Assembly: GCF_003063645.1 (NCBI RefSeq) | Contig: NZ_NESJ01000009.1 | Span: forward strand, 62,001-126,000 | DNA: 64,000 nt | Origin: Limnohabitans sp. 2KL-51 | GTDB lineage: Bacteria > Pseudomonadota > Gammaproteobacteria > Burkholderiales > Burkholderiaceae_C | Direction of reading: 5' to 3' | Shown: positions 11,994 through 21,390 of the stretch, piece after piece | Layout: every line of letters starts with the position of its first letter | How positions within the stretch are numbered: position 1 is the first letter of the stretch | Program-made: the position numbers and the translations under genes | Notes under the pieces: generated by a model | The model's input: only the letters and a program-made list of their open reading frames with translations | Database searches by the model: none | Told to the model about the DNA's origin: nothing

Positions 11994-12635
11994 TCAGTCT
12001 TTCTTCACTGCGCCCGCAAAGGCGTCGATGATGGCGCGGATCGGTGCTTGCTTGAGTTTGAGTGCAGCTTGGTTGACCACCAAGCGCGAGCTGATGTCCA
12101 TGATGCGTTCGACTTCAATCAAGTGGTTGGCCTTGAGCGTGTTGCCCGTCGATACCAAGTCAACGATGGCGTCGGCCAGGCCCGTGAGCGGGGCCAGTTC
12201 CATGCTGCCGTAAAGTTTGATCAGGTCAACGTGCACACCCTTGGTCGCAAAAAAATCACGGGCGATGGCTGTGTATTTGGTGGCCACCTTCAGACGTGCC
12301 CCGGTGCGAACCAGCGCGGCGTAGTCGTCATCGGCGCGCACGGCCACGCTCATGCGGCATTTGGCAATATTCAGGTCCAGCGGCTGGTACAGGCCCTGGC
12401 CGCCGTGCTCGATCAAGGTATCCAAACCCGTCACGCCCAGATCGGCACCACCGTATTCCACATAGGTGGGCACATCGCTGGCACGCACCAACACCACGCG
12501 CACGTTCGGCTGATTCGTGGGCAAGATCAGTTTGCGAGATTTTTCGGGGTCTTCCAGCACCTCGATGCCTGCGGCTTTGAGCAGCGGCAGGGTTTCGTCA
12601 AAGATGCGTCCTTTGGACAGGGCCAGCGTGATCAT
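11994..12635 (-). CDS. hisG: ATP phosphoribosyltransferase (short form)
   Basis: [39 protein letters not shown]. Confidence 0.97.
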   Translation of the reverse strand: MITLALSKGRIFDETLPLLKAAGIEVLEDPEKSRKLILPTNQPNVRVVLVRASDVPTYVEYGGADLGVTGLDTLIEHGGQGLYQPLDLNIAKCRMSVAVRADDDYAALVRTGARLKVATKYTAIARDFFATKGVHVDLIKLYGSMELAPLTGLADAIVDLVSTGNTLKANHLIEVERIMDISSRLVVNQAALKLKQAPIRAIIDAFAGAVKKD

Positions 12636-13897
12636 TTCACTCTTTCGATGTCGGCACCAAGTGCGCGCAATTTGGCTTCCATGCGGTCGTAACCTCGATC
12701 CAGGTGGTAAATGCGCTCGACGGTGGTTTCACCTTCGGCCACCAAGCCAGCAATAACCAGGCTGGCCGAGGCGCGCAAGTCAGTGGCCATCACAGTCGCG
12801 CCAGACAATTTTGGCACGCCTTCGATCACGGAGACCTTGCCCTCGATCTGGATGTGCGCGCCAAGGCGCACCAGCTCGTTGACATGCATGAAGCGGTTTT
12901 CAAAAATCGTTTCAGTCACTTTGCTGGCCCCTTGCGAGATGCAGTTGAGCGCCATGAACTGCGCCTGCATGTCGGTCGGAAAACCCGGGTATTCGGTGGT
13001 GCGAAAGCTCTGGGCTTTCAAGCGGCCTTCGGATTTGACGCGGATGAAGCCCTCACCCACTTCGATGGTGGCACCGGCTTCACGGAGTTTTTCGATGACC
13101 ACTTCGAGGTGGTCGGCTCGGCCGTGGCGCAGCACCACGTCACCACCCGTGGCAGCGACCGCGCAAAGGAATGTGCCCGCCTCGATGCGGTCAGCCACCA
13201 CTTGGTGCTGAGCGCCGTGCAAGCGGTCGACACCTTGAATGCGGATGCGGCGTGTGCCTTGGCCTTCGATCTTCGCGCCCATTTGGATCAGCATCTCAGC
13301 CAGGTCCGGAATTTCAGGCTCTTGCGCGGCGTTTTCCAGCACAGTCTCGCCTTCAGCCAAGGCGGCTGCCATCATGAAGTTTTCGGTGCCCGTCACCGTC
13401 ACCATGTCGGTGGTGATGTGCGCACCTTTGAGGCGTGTGCGGCCAGCAGGCAAGCTGGCCAACATGTAGCCGTGGTCCACCGTGATCACCGCGCCCATGG
13501 CTTGCAGGCCTTTGATGTGTTGGTCCACTGGGCGCGAACCGATGGCGCAACCGCCAGGCAAGGACACCTTGGCATGGCCAAAGCGGGCCAACAAGGGGCC
13601 CAGTGCCAGCACCGAGGCGCGCATGGTTTTCACCAGTTCGTAAGGGGCTTCGGGGTTGTTCAGGGCGCCGGCATTGAGGGTGACGCGGCCGTCTTCGTGG
13701 TGCTCGGCCGTCACGCCCATGTTGCGTATCAGCTTGAGCATGGTCGACACGTCTTGAAGCCGCGGCACATTGCTCAGGGAGACGGGCTCGGCGCTCAGCA
13801 GCGCAGCACACAGCTCGGGCAGGGCCGCGTTTTTGGCCCCTGCCACATCGAGCGTGCCTTGCAGGCGTTTGCCGCCGCGAATAATCAGTTTGTCCAT
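12632..13897 (-). CDS. murA: UDP-N-acetylglucosamine 1-carboxyvinyltransferase
   Basis: [46 protein letters not shown]. Confidence 0.97.
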   Translation of the reverse strand: MDKLIIRGGKRLQGTLDVAGAKNAALPELCAALLSAEPVSLSNVPRLQDVSTMLKLIRNMGVTAEHHEDGRVTLNAGALNNPEAPYELVKTMRASVLALGPLLARFGHAKVSLPGGCAIGSRPVDQHIKGLQAMGAVITVDHGYMLASLPAGRTRLKGAHITTDMVTVTGTENFMMAAALAEGETVLENAAQEPEIPDLAEMLIQMGAKIEGQGTRRIRIQGVDRLHGAQHQVVADRIEAGTFLCAVAATGGDVVLRHGRADHLEVVIEKLREAGATIEVGEGFIRVKSEGRLKAQSFRTTEYPGFPTDMQAQFMALNCISQGASKVTETIFENRFMHVNELVRLGAHIQIEGKVSVIEGVPKLSGATVMATDLRASASLVIAGLVAEGETTVERIYHLDRGYDRMEAKLRALGADIERVK

Positions 13898-13935
13898 GGG
13901 TCAGGTCAGTGCGTTGCGGCCCGAAGGCCTTCGTT

Positions 13936-14178
13936 TCATTTCGCTTGCGCAGCCCATTCGGCGGGCGTGAATGTTTTCATCGACAAGGCGTGCACCTCAT
14001 CGGTGTGCATTTTCTGGCCCAGCGTGGCGTACACCCGTTGGTGCCGCGCAATCGGGCGCATGCCGGCAAAGGCTTCGGACACCACCACGGCGCTCCAGTG
14101 GCGGCCATCGCCATCCACTGTCAGGTGGGTGCAGTCAAGACCTGCGGCAATGATGGCTTGAAGTTGGTCAGCGTTCAT
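13936..14178 (-). CDS. BolA/IbaG family protein
   Basis: 80 aa; GDGRHWSAVVVSEAFAGMRPIARHQRVYATLG. Confidence 0.92.
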   Translation of the reverse strand: MNADQLQAIIAAGLDCTHLTVDGDGRHWSAVVVSEAFAGMRPIARHQRVYATLGQKMHTDEVHALSMKTFTPAEWAAQAK

Positions 14179-14184
14179 GGGGGG

Positions 14185-14940
14185 TCAGCTCCGGATTTTG
14201 TAGCCGATGCGCAAAAGGTGAAGGGTCAGGCCGCTGATGGCGGCCAGGGCAGTGCCCACCACCGCCAGACTGAGCCAGGGGGAGACGTCGCTTTGGCCAA
14301 AAAAGCCGTAACGGAAACCGTCGATCATGTAGAAAAACGGGTTCAGGTGGCTGAGTTTTTGCCAAAATGGCGGCAGCGAATGGATGGAATAAAACACGCC
14401 CGACAAGAACGTCATGGGCATGATGATGAAGTTCTGGAAGGCGGCCATCTGGTCGAACTTTTCAGCCCACAGCCCAGCGATCACGCCCAAAGCGCCCATC
14501 ATGGCCGCACCCATGCAGGCGAAGGCCAAAATCCACAGCGGGTTCACGAAGGTGATGTTGACCATCCAGCCGGTGATGACAAACACGCCCAGACCCACGG
14601 CCAAGCCGCGCACGATGGACGAGCCCACATAGGCCACGAACCAGCTTCGGTGAGACAAGGGCGTGAGCAGCAAAAACACCAAGCTGCCCATGATCTTGCT
14701 TTGCACCAAACTGGACGAGCTGTTGGCAAACGCGTTTTGCAACACGCCCATCATGATCAGGCCCGGCAGCAAAAACGAGGTGTAGGCCACGTTGTCATAA
14801 ACCTTGACATGGTCCTCGAGCACATGGCCAAAGATCAGCATGTAAAGCACCGACGTCAACACCGGCGCGCCCACAGTCTGGAAAGCGACTTTCCAAAAAC
14901 GAAGCACTTCTTTGTAGAGCAGGGTTTGCCAGCCGGTCAT
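14185..14940 (-). CDS. ABC-2 type transporter permease (YadH-like)
   Basis: Hydrophobic permease downstream of and overlapping the ABC ATPase gene. Confidence 0.92.
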   Translation of the reverse strand: MTGWQTLLYKEVLRFWKVAFQTVGAPVLTSVLYMLIFGHVLEDHVKVYDNVAYTSFLLPGLIMMGVLQNAFANSSSSLVQSKIMGSLVFLLLTPLSHRSWFVAYVGSSIVRGLAVGLGVFVITGWMVNITFVNPLWILAFACMGAAMMGALGVIAGLWAEKFDQMAAFQNFIIMPMTFLSGVFYSIHSLPPFWQKLSHLNPFFYMIDGFRYGFFGQSDVSPWLSLAVVGTALAAISGLTLHLLRIGYKIRS

Positions 14941-15872
14941 GCCAAAGCTCCGGTGGCGGTTTGTTTGCGGTTCATCACTTCCAGGAAAACGTCTTCCAGA
15001 TCGGCTTGGCGGATCTCCACGTCTTCGACCACCAGACCCGCTGTGCGCAGGGTTGTCAGATAATTTTCGATCTCGACCGCGTTGTGAACCGGCAACTGCA
15101 CGATGCGACCCGTCACCCGGGCGATAGACGCCACGGCTGGGGGCAAGTCGCCATCCAGCTTGAAGCGCAACACCTGGCTGGTGGCAGAACGGAGCAAATC
15201 AGAGGTGCGCTCCAGCGCCAGCAACTGCCCGCGCTTGAGCATGGCAATGCGTCCGCACAAGGCTTCGGCCTCTTCAAGGTAATGGGTGGTGAGCAAGACG
15301 GTGTGGCCTTGCTTGTTGAGTTTGGCGATGAACGCCCACAAGGTCTGGCGCAGCTCCACATCGACCCCGGCGGTGGGCTCGTCAAGCACGATCACGCGGG
15401 GCTTGTGCACCAAGGCTTGTGCCACCAGCACCCTGCGTTTCATGCCGCCTGAGAGTTGACGCATGTTGGCGCCCGCCTTGTCGGCCAGGCCCAGGCTGTC
15501 CAGCAGTTCATCGATCCAGGCTTCGTTTTTCTTGACGCCAAAATACCCCGACTGGATGCGCAAAGCTTCGCGCACGGTGAAAAACGGGTCAAACACCAGC
15601 TCTTGCGGCACCACGCCCAGCAGGCGGCGCGCAGCCGCATAGTCGGTTTGCACGTCGTGGCCATGCACCAAAACACGGCCGGTGCTGGGGCGACTCAAGC
15701 CTGCCAAAGTGCTGATCAGGGTGGTTTTGCCAGCACCGTTGGGGCCGAGCAGGCCAAAAAACTCGCCCTCCTCCACATCAAAGCTGACCTGGTCAAGGGC
15801 TTTGAATGCGGCTGCGCCCGCCTGTTTGGCCGGATAAATCTTGGAAACGGATTGGAATGAGAGCGCTGGCAT
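14937..15872 (-). CDS. ABC transporter ATP-binding protein (YadG-like)
   Basis: Walker A GPNGAGKTTL, signature LSGGMKRRV, Walker B VIVLDEPTAGVD. Confidence 0.95.
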   Translation of the reverse strand: MPALSFQSVSKIYPAKQAGAAAFKALDQVSFDVEEGEFFGLLGPNGAGKTTLISTLAGLSRPSTGRVLVHGHDVQTDYAAARRLLGVVPQELVFDPFFTVREALRIQSGYFGVKKNEAWIDELLDSLGLADKAGANMRQLSGGMKRRVLVAQALVHKPRVIVLDEPTAGVDVELRQTLWAFIAKLNKQGHTVLLTTHYLEEAEALCGRIAMLKRGQLLALERTSDLLRSATSQVLRFKLDGDLPPAVASIARVTGRIVQLPVHNAVEIENYLTTLRTAGLVVEDVEIRQADLEDVFLEVMNRKQTATGALA

Positions 15873-15956
15873 GGAAGAGGTCTATTTTAAGTGCTGGCCC
15901 GCGGGCCCTGTAGGGCTGCCCTTGCAGTGGCCCCAAAAGACATAAAAACCACGCAT

Positions 15957-16232
15957 TCAAGCGGGCTGGAGCAGATCCATCACCCCGTACAAACTGGCCA
16001 GTTCGCGCAAGCGCGGCGTCATGCCCTCGACCCGCAGCACACTGCCTTTTTGGGTCAATACCCGGCGCAAGCCCAGCAACACGGCCAGCGCAGAGGAGTC
16101 AAACTCTGCCAATCCAGAAGCGTCCAGGGCCACAGAAGGCGGCAAGTCCTCCGGCAATTGCTTCACCCATTGCGCCAAGCAAGCCTCGGCCTGGTCGTGC
16201 AGCAAGCTGGCGGGCAATTTCAGAGCGCTCAT
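15957..16232 (-). CDS. mlaB: STAS-domain MlaB-like protein
   Basis: ALDASGLAEFDSSALAVLLGLRR STAS motif; mla cluster position; start at MSALKLPASL (16232). Confidence 0.85.
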   Translation of the reverse strand: MSALKLPASLLHDQAEACLAQWVKQLPEDLPPSVALDASGLAEFDSSALAVLLGLRRVLTQKGSVLRVEGMTPRLRELASLYGVMDLLQPA

Positions 16233-16242
16233 GTCAATCGGA

Positions 16243-16899
16243 TCAAGAAGCTTTGGCGTTGGACTTGTTGCGGGCGGCCAAACTGGCAATCAGCGCATCG
16301 ATGCCCCCGGCATTGATCTCTTTGGTGAACTGGTTGCGGTAGTTTTCGATCAGCCAAACGCCCAGCACGTTCAGGTCAAAAATCATCCAGCCTGCGCCTT
16401 GACCCGGGGTTTTTTCGAGTCGGTAGTCCAACTGAATCGGGTCCGCTTTGCCGCGCACCTCGGTGTTCACCACCAGGTTTTTGTCTTCCTGGCCGGCGCG
16501 CAGGGGCTTGACCACCACCACTTGGTCAGTGATCTGGCTGAGCGCACCCGAATAGGTGCGCACCAACAAAATCTTGAATTCTTCTTGCAGGCGTTTTTGT
16601 TGCTCAGGCGTGGCTTTGCGCCAAGCTGGGCCAGTGGCCAGCGCGGTCATGCGGCGAAAATTCACATGCGGCATCAGTTGCGTGTCGACCAGCTGCATGA
16701 TTTTGCCGATGTCGCCGCTGCGCAGCGCTTTGTCGGCCTTGATGGCGTTGAGCGTTTCGTTGGTGATGCGCTGGATCAAGGCCTCGGGCGCTTCATCGGC
16801 AGCCATGGACAGGCCCGAAGCGCCCAGAAGGCTTGCGGCACAGGCGGCCACAAGCACATGGCGGCGGTTCAGGAAAAGAGCGTTATCGGATTTAGACAT
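16243..16899 (-). CDS. mlaC: MlaC phospholipid-binding periplasmic protein
   Basis: Signal sequence then EALIQRITNETLNAIKADKALRSGD; TYSGALSQITDQ; start at MSKSDNALFLNRR (16899). Confidence 0.93.
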   Translation of the reverse strand: MSKSDNALFLNRRHVLVAACAASLLGASGLSMAADEAPEALIQRITNETLNAIKADKALRSGDIGKIMQLVDTQLMPHVNFRRMTALATGPAWRKATPEQQKRLQEEFKILLVRTYSGALSQITDQVVVVKPLRAGQEDKNLVVNTEVRGKADPIQLDYRLEKTPGQGAGWMIFDLNVLGVWLIENYRNQFTKEINAGGIDALIASLAARNKSNAKAS

Positions 16900-16951
16900 G
16901 AAATAACTATACGGCCTGCGGCCAAAATGCGTGTGAACAACTGTAACGGGC

Positions 16952-17689
16952 TTATTTCGGATCGGCCTCGCCATCACCGTAGTCAAAACTTGAGGGTGGG
17001 TTGCCGTCGTGTATGTCGTTGCGGCGTTTTTGCAGGTAGCCGTCACGCACAAACGAGTAAGGGTCCAGCGATGCGGCCATGACCACGTCCACGGTTTGCA
17101 GCAGTCCCGAGCGGATGTCCAAAACGCGTGTCGCGGTCAAAGCATTGCGGGTGGCCTCATCCGAAAACTGCCGCGAAACATCGCCCTGCATGTCCAGGGG
17201 CAAGGCCAGGGTGTCGCGCAGCGTGGACGGCCCCAGCAAAGGCAGCACCACATAGGGGCCAGGCTTGACACCCCAGTAACCCAAGGTCTGCCCGAAGTCT
17301 TCCTTGCGCTTTTCAAGGCGCATTTCGGTGGCCACATCCAGCAAGCCGCCCAGACCGAAAAAAGTGTTCACGTGGATGCGCATCAAAGTTTCCACCGTGG
17401 CCTGGCCCTTGAGCTGCAGGGCGCTGTTGGCCATGGACCACACATCGCCCAGATTCCCCAAAAAGTTGCCCACACCCTTGCGCACAAAGCTGGGCAGCAC
17501 TTTCACATACAGCTGGGCTGCAGGCTTGATGGCCATGGTGTCCACCACGTCGTTGAACTGGAAGACGCTGCGGTTCATCGACTCCCAAGGGTCACGCGCA
17601 TCGGCTGTTTTCACGGTGGCGCAGCCTTGCAAGGCCACAAGGCTGAACAACAGGGCCAGCGAGGCAAAGCGTTTCGTCCAGGCGATCAT
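16952..17689 (-). CDS. mlaA: MlaA/VacJ lipoprotein
   Basis: Lipobox VALQGCAT; DPWESMNRSVFQFNDVVD; GYWGVKPGPYVVLPLLGPSTLRDT. Confidence 0.95.
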   Translation of the reverse strand: MIAWTKRFASLALLFSLVALQGCATVKTADARDPWESMNRSVFQFNDVVDTMAIKPAAQLYVKVLPSFVRKGVGNFLGNLGDVWSMANSALQLKGQATVETLMRIHVNTFFGLGGLLDVATEMRLEKRKEDFGQTLGYWGVKPGPYVVLPLLGPSTLRDTLALPLDMQGDVSRQFSDEATRNALTATRVLDIRSGLLQTVDVVMAASLDPYSFVRDGYLQKRRNDIHDGNPPSSFDYGDGEADPK

Positions 17690-18165
17690 GGTTTTTTGCT
17701 TTCAGTGGTGGGTTTCTCGGCCTGGCTGAACAGAAACTGGCTGATCAGGTTTTCCAGGATGACGGCCGATTGGGTGGAGCCGATGCGGTCTCCGGCGGCC
17801 AGATTTTTCTCGTCCGCGCCAGGCGCGACATCGAGGTATTGCTCGCCCAGCAAACCGCTGGTCAGGATTTTCAGGGAGCTGTCTTGAGGAAAGGCGTGCT
17901 GGGTCTGCATGCCCAGCGTGACCTTGGCCTGGAAGGACTCGCCGTCAAATTCGATTTTCTTCACGCGCCCAACCACCACACCGGCGCTCTTGACAGCAGC
18001 GCCGGGCTTGAGCCCGCCAATATTGTCGAACTTGGCCGTGACTTCGTAGTCCTGGCTGAAACTCCAGGTGAGCAAGTTGGCTGCCTTGAGCGCCAAAAAC
18101 AGCACGGCGATAGCACCGATCAACACAAACAAACCCACCCAAACATCATTTTTTGAACGTTGCAT
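17686..18165 (-). CDS. mlaD: MlaD, MCE-domain protein
   Basis: DVWVGLFVLIGAIAVLFLALK and LLGEQYLDVAPGADEKNLAAGDRI. Confidence 0.95.
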   Translation of the reverse strand: MQRSKNDVWVGLFVLIGAIAVLFLALKAANLLTWSFSQDYEVTAKFDNIGGLKPGAAVKSAGVVVGRVKKIEFDGESFQAKVTLGMQTQHAFPQDSSLKILTSGLLGEQYLDVAPGADEKNLAAGDRIGSTQSAVILENLISQFLFSQAEKPTTESKKP

Positions 18166-18175
18166 GCCGTCCTCC

Positions 18176-18958
18176 TCAAATGCTGAACATCATCGCGGTC
18201 AGGATGAAATCCAGCCCCAATACCGACAAAGAAGAAACCACCACACTGCGTGTGGTGGCACTGGCCACACCTTCGGGCGTGGGCTTGGCCACATAGCCTT
18301 GCAGCAAGGCGATGAAGGTCACGGCCACTCCAAACACAACACTCTTGACGATGCCGTTGCCCACGTCCTTGAACACATCCACGCCGCCTTGCATCTGGCT
18401 CCAAAAAGCACCCGAGTCGACACCGATGAGCAACACGCCCACCACGTAGCCACCCAAAATGCCCACCGCACTGAACACTGCCGCGAGCAATGGCAAGGCG
18501 ATGATGCCGCCCCAAAAACGTGGTGCCAAAATGCGCTGCACCGGGTCTACCGCCATCATTTCCAGGGCGGTTAGCTGCTCACCGGCCCGCATGAGGCCAA
18601 TCTCGGCCGTGAGGGATGCCCCGGCGCGTCCTGCAAACAACAAAGCTGCAACGACCGGACCCAACTCGCGCACCAGGCTCAGTGCCACCAGCAGGCCCAG
18701 CGCCTCAGCCGAGCCGTAACGCTGCAGCGTGTAGTAGCCCTGCAAGCCCAGCACAAAGCCCACAAACAAGCCCGACACGGTGATGATGGCCAGCGAGTAA
18801 TTGCCCAAAAAATGCACCTGGTCCCGCACCAGGCCAAAGCGCTTGAGCGCCGCGCCCGACATGCCCAGCAACTTGAAAAACAGCCGAGCGGCAAAACCCC
18901 AATTGGCCAGCATCTGCCGGGTGGACGTACCCAAAGCGCCCAGCATGTCGGTGATCAT
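18176..18958 (-). CDS. mlaE: MlaE ABC permease
   Basis: AGRAGASLTAEIGLMRAGEQLTALEMMAVDP. Confidence 0.95.
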   Translation of the reverse strand: MITDMLGALGTSTRQMLANWGFAARLFFKLLGMSGAALKRFGLVRDQVHFLGNYSLAIITVSGLFVGFVLGLQGYYTLQRYGSAEALGLLVALSLVRELGPVVAALLFAGRAGASLTAEIGLMRAGEQLTALEMMAVDPVQRILAPRFWGGIIALPLLAAVFSAVGILGGYVVGVLLIGVDSGAFWSQMQGGVDVFKDVGNGIVKSVVFGVAVTFIALLQGYVAKPTPEGVASATTRSVVVSSLSVLGLDFILTAMMFSI

Positions 18959-19773
18959 GCCGACCTCCCGTTGTAGTCTTGCGCGGCCGAAGGGGCAGGG
19001 TAGTGGAAGGGCACCGGCCCATCGCTCAAGGCATGCACAAACTGGTAAATCAACGGGTCGGTGCTGGCCCGCAGCTCGGCAGGCGTGCCCTGCGCGGCCA
19101 CACCGCCGTGAGCCAGAATGACCACATGGTCGGCGATCTCAAAAGTCTCCGTCACGTCGTGCGACACCACGATGCTGGTGATGCCCAGGCTGTCGTTCAG
19201 GCGGCGAATCAATCGGGCCGCCGTGCCCAGCGAAATCGGGTCGAGGCCGGCAAAGGGCTCGTCGTACATGATCAGGTCCGGGTCCAGCGCAATGGCACGG
19301 GCCAGGGCCACGCGGCGGCTCATGCCGCCAGATATCTCGGAAGGCTTCAGGTCTCGCGCGCCGCGCAAACCCACCGCATCCAGCTTCATGAGCACGATGT
19401 CGCGGATCAGGTCTTCCGACAAACGGGTGTGTTCGCGCAAGGGAAAAGCCACGTTGTCGAACACGCTCATGTCGGTGAACAAAGCCCCAAATTGAAACAG
19501 CATGCCCATGCGACGACGGGCCGCATACAGCTCGGCTTGACGCATAGGGGTGACGTCTTGGCCATCAAACAAGAGCTGCCCTTGGCTCGAACGGATCTGG
19601 CCGCCAATAAGCCGCAGCACCGTGGTCTTGCCACCACCAGACACACCCATCAGGGCCGTGACTTGGCCACGCGGCACATTGAAGCTGAGATTCTTCAAAA
19701 TGACACGGTTGCCGTACCCGAAAGTCAGGTCGCGCAGCTCAACAAGTGGCGGTGGTGTGGATGGGGTGTTCAT
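18955..19773 (-). CDS. mlaF: MlaF ABC ATP-binding protein
   Basis: Walker A MGVSGGGKTTVL, signature SGGMSRRVALARAIA, DPDLIMYDEPFAGLDPI; first ATG at 19773. Confidence 0.95.
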   Translation of the reverse strand: MNTPSTPPPLVELRDLTFGYGNRVILKNLSFNVPRGQVTALMGVSGGGKTTVLRLIGGQIRSSQGQLLFDGQDVTPMRQAELYAARRRMGMLFQFGALFTDMSVFDNVAFPLREHTRLSEDLIRDIVLMKLDAVGLRGARDLKPSEISGGMSRRVALARAIALDPDLIMYDEPFAGLDPISLGTAARLIRRLNDSLGITSIVVSHDVTETFEIADHVVILAHGGVAAQGTPAELRASTDPLIYQFVHALSDGPVPFHYPAPSAAQDYNGRSA

Positions 19774-19783
19774 GAAAAACAAA

Positions 19784-19801
19784 AGCCGGAGGGGTCCGGC
19801 T
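19784..19801 (-). terminator. Intrinsic-terminator-like hairpin between gltD and mlaF
   Basis: Minus strand AGCCGGA-CCCC-TCCGGCT followed by TTTGTTTTTCATG; the U-rich tract runs into the mlaF ATG. Confidence 0.7.
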
Positions 19802-19878
19802 CTTGTGATGTTAACGAACCAAGGTATACGCTTTGTAAACCTTAGCGGTATAGGGATTTTACCTATAAGCAGGTAGCC

Positions 19879-21360
19879 TTAGCGTGGCAGGTCGCTCTGA
19901 CCCATTAGGAACTCGTCCACCGATCGCGCCGCTTGGCGTCCTTCGCGAATGGCCCAGACCACCAGCGACTGACCACGGCGCATGTCGCCAGCGGCAAAGA
20001 CCTTGGGCACGTTGGTGGCGTAGCCACCAGTGAAGTCGGTGCTGGCCTTGGCGTTGCCACGGGCGTCCTTGTCAATGCCAAAGGCATCGAGCACGGTGGC
20101 CACCGGGTTGGTGAAGCCCATGGCCAGCAAAACCATGTCGGCTTTGTATTCTTTCTCGGTGCCGGGCACCTCGACCATCTTGCCGTCCTTGAATTCAACG
20201 TGCACCGTCTTCAAGCCGGTGAGCTTGCCTTTTTCACCGATGAACGCTTTGGTGGAGATGGCGAATTCGCGTTGCAACAGACCTTTTTCGGCGCTCTCGT
20301 CGTGGCTGGAGCTGGTGCGCAGCTTCATTGGCCAATAGGGCCAAATCATGGCCTTGTCTTCTTTTTCGGGAGGCTCGGGCATCACCTCGAACTGGGTCAC
20401 GCTGACTGCGCCATGGCGTGTGCTGGTGCCCACGCAGTCGCTGCCGGTGTCTCCTCCACCGATCACGATGACGTTTTTAGCGTCGGCACGCAACTGGCCC
20501 TGGACCTTGTCGCCTGCATTGACCTTGTTTTGCTGCGGCAAGAATTCCATCGCGAAATGGATACCGTCCAGGTCGCGACCGGGCACGGGCAAATCACGCG
20601 ACTGCTCGGAACCGCCCGTGAGCAACACGGCATCAAAGTCTTTCTTGAGCTGCTCGGCGCTGATGGTTTCCTTGGCCCAGTTGGTGACCTTGGAATCCTT
20701 GGGCCACTCGCCGACCAGCACGCTGGCTCGGATCTTCACGCCTTCGGCTTCGAGCTGCTGCACTCGGCGGTCGATGTGCGTCTTTTCCATCTTGAAGTCA
20801 GGGATGCCGTAACGCAGCAAACCACCCACGCGGTCGTTCTTTTCGAACAAGGTCACAGCATGACCCGCTCGCGCCAGCTGCTGCGCAGCAGCCAGGCCTG
20901 CGGGGCCTGCGCCGATCACAGCCACGGTCTTGCCGGTCTTGACTTTGGCGGGACGGGGCGTGACCCAGCCTTCGGCCCAAGCGCGGTCGATGATGGCGTG
21001 CTCAATCGACTTGATGCCCACGGCATCGTCGTTGAAGTTGACCACGCAAGCGGCTTCGCAAGGCGCGGGGCAAATACGGCCGGTGAACTCGGGGAAATTG
21101 TTGGTGCTGTGCAGGACCTCGATCGCGTTTTTCCAGTCGCCTTCAAACACCAGGTTGTTGAAGTCCGGAATGATGTTGTTGACTGGGCAGCCGCTGTTGC
21201 AAAACGGTGTGCCGCAGTCCATGCAGCGTGCTGCTTGGGTTTTGGATTGCTCTTCGGTCAAACCGATCACGAATTCGCCGTAGTTTTTCAGGCGCTCGGT
21301 GACGGGTTTGTAGCCCTCTTCGATGCGCTCAAATTCCATGAAGCCGGTGATTTTTCCCAT
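19879..21360 (-). CDS. gltD: Glutamate synthase small subunit
   Basis: [49 protein letters not shown]. Confidence 0.97.
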   Translation of the reverse strand: MGKITGFMEFERIEEGYKPVTERLKNYGEFVIGLTEEQSKTQAARCMDCGTPFCNSGCPVNNIIPDFNNLVFEGDWKNAIEVLHSTNNFPEFTGRICPAPCEAACVVNFNDDAVGIKSIEHAIIDRAWAEGWVTPRPAKVKTGKTVAVIGAGPAGLAAAQQLARAGHAVTLFEKNDRVGGLLRYGIPDFKMEKTHIDRRVQQLEAEGVKIRASVLVGEWPKDSKVTNWAKETISAEQLKKDFDAVLLTGGSEQSRDLPVPGRDLDGIHFAMEFLPQQNKVNAGDKVQGQLRADAKNVIVIGGGDTGSDCVGTSTRHGAVSVTQFEVMPEPPEKEDKAMIWPYWPMKLRTSSSHDESAEKGLLQREFAISTKAFIGEKGKLTGLKTVHVEFKDGKMVEVPGTEKEYKADMVLLAMGFTNPVATVLDAFGIDKDARGNAKASTDFTGGYATNVPKVFAAGDMRRGQSLVVWAIREGRQAARSVDEFLMGQSDLPR

Positions 21361-21390
21361 GATGCTATTCCTTCAATCTTGACGTTCGGC

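Noticed and set aside
10642-14161. Long plus-strand ORFs of 523 and 485 aa
   Set aside because: Antisense to hisD, hisG and murA; the sense genes have clear family motifs.
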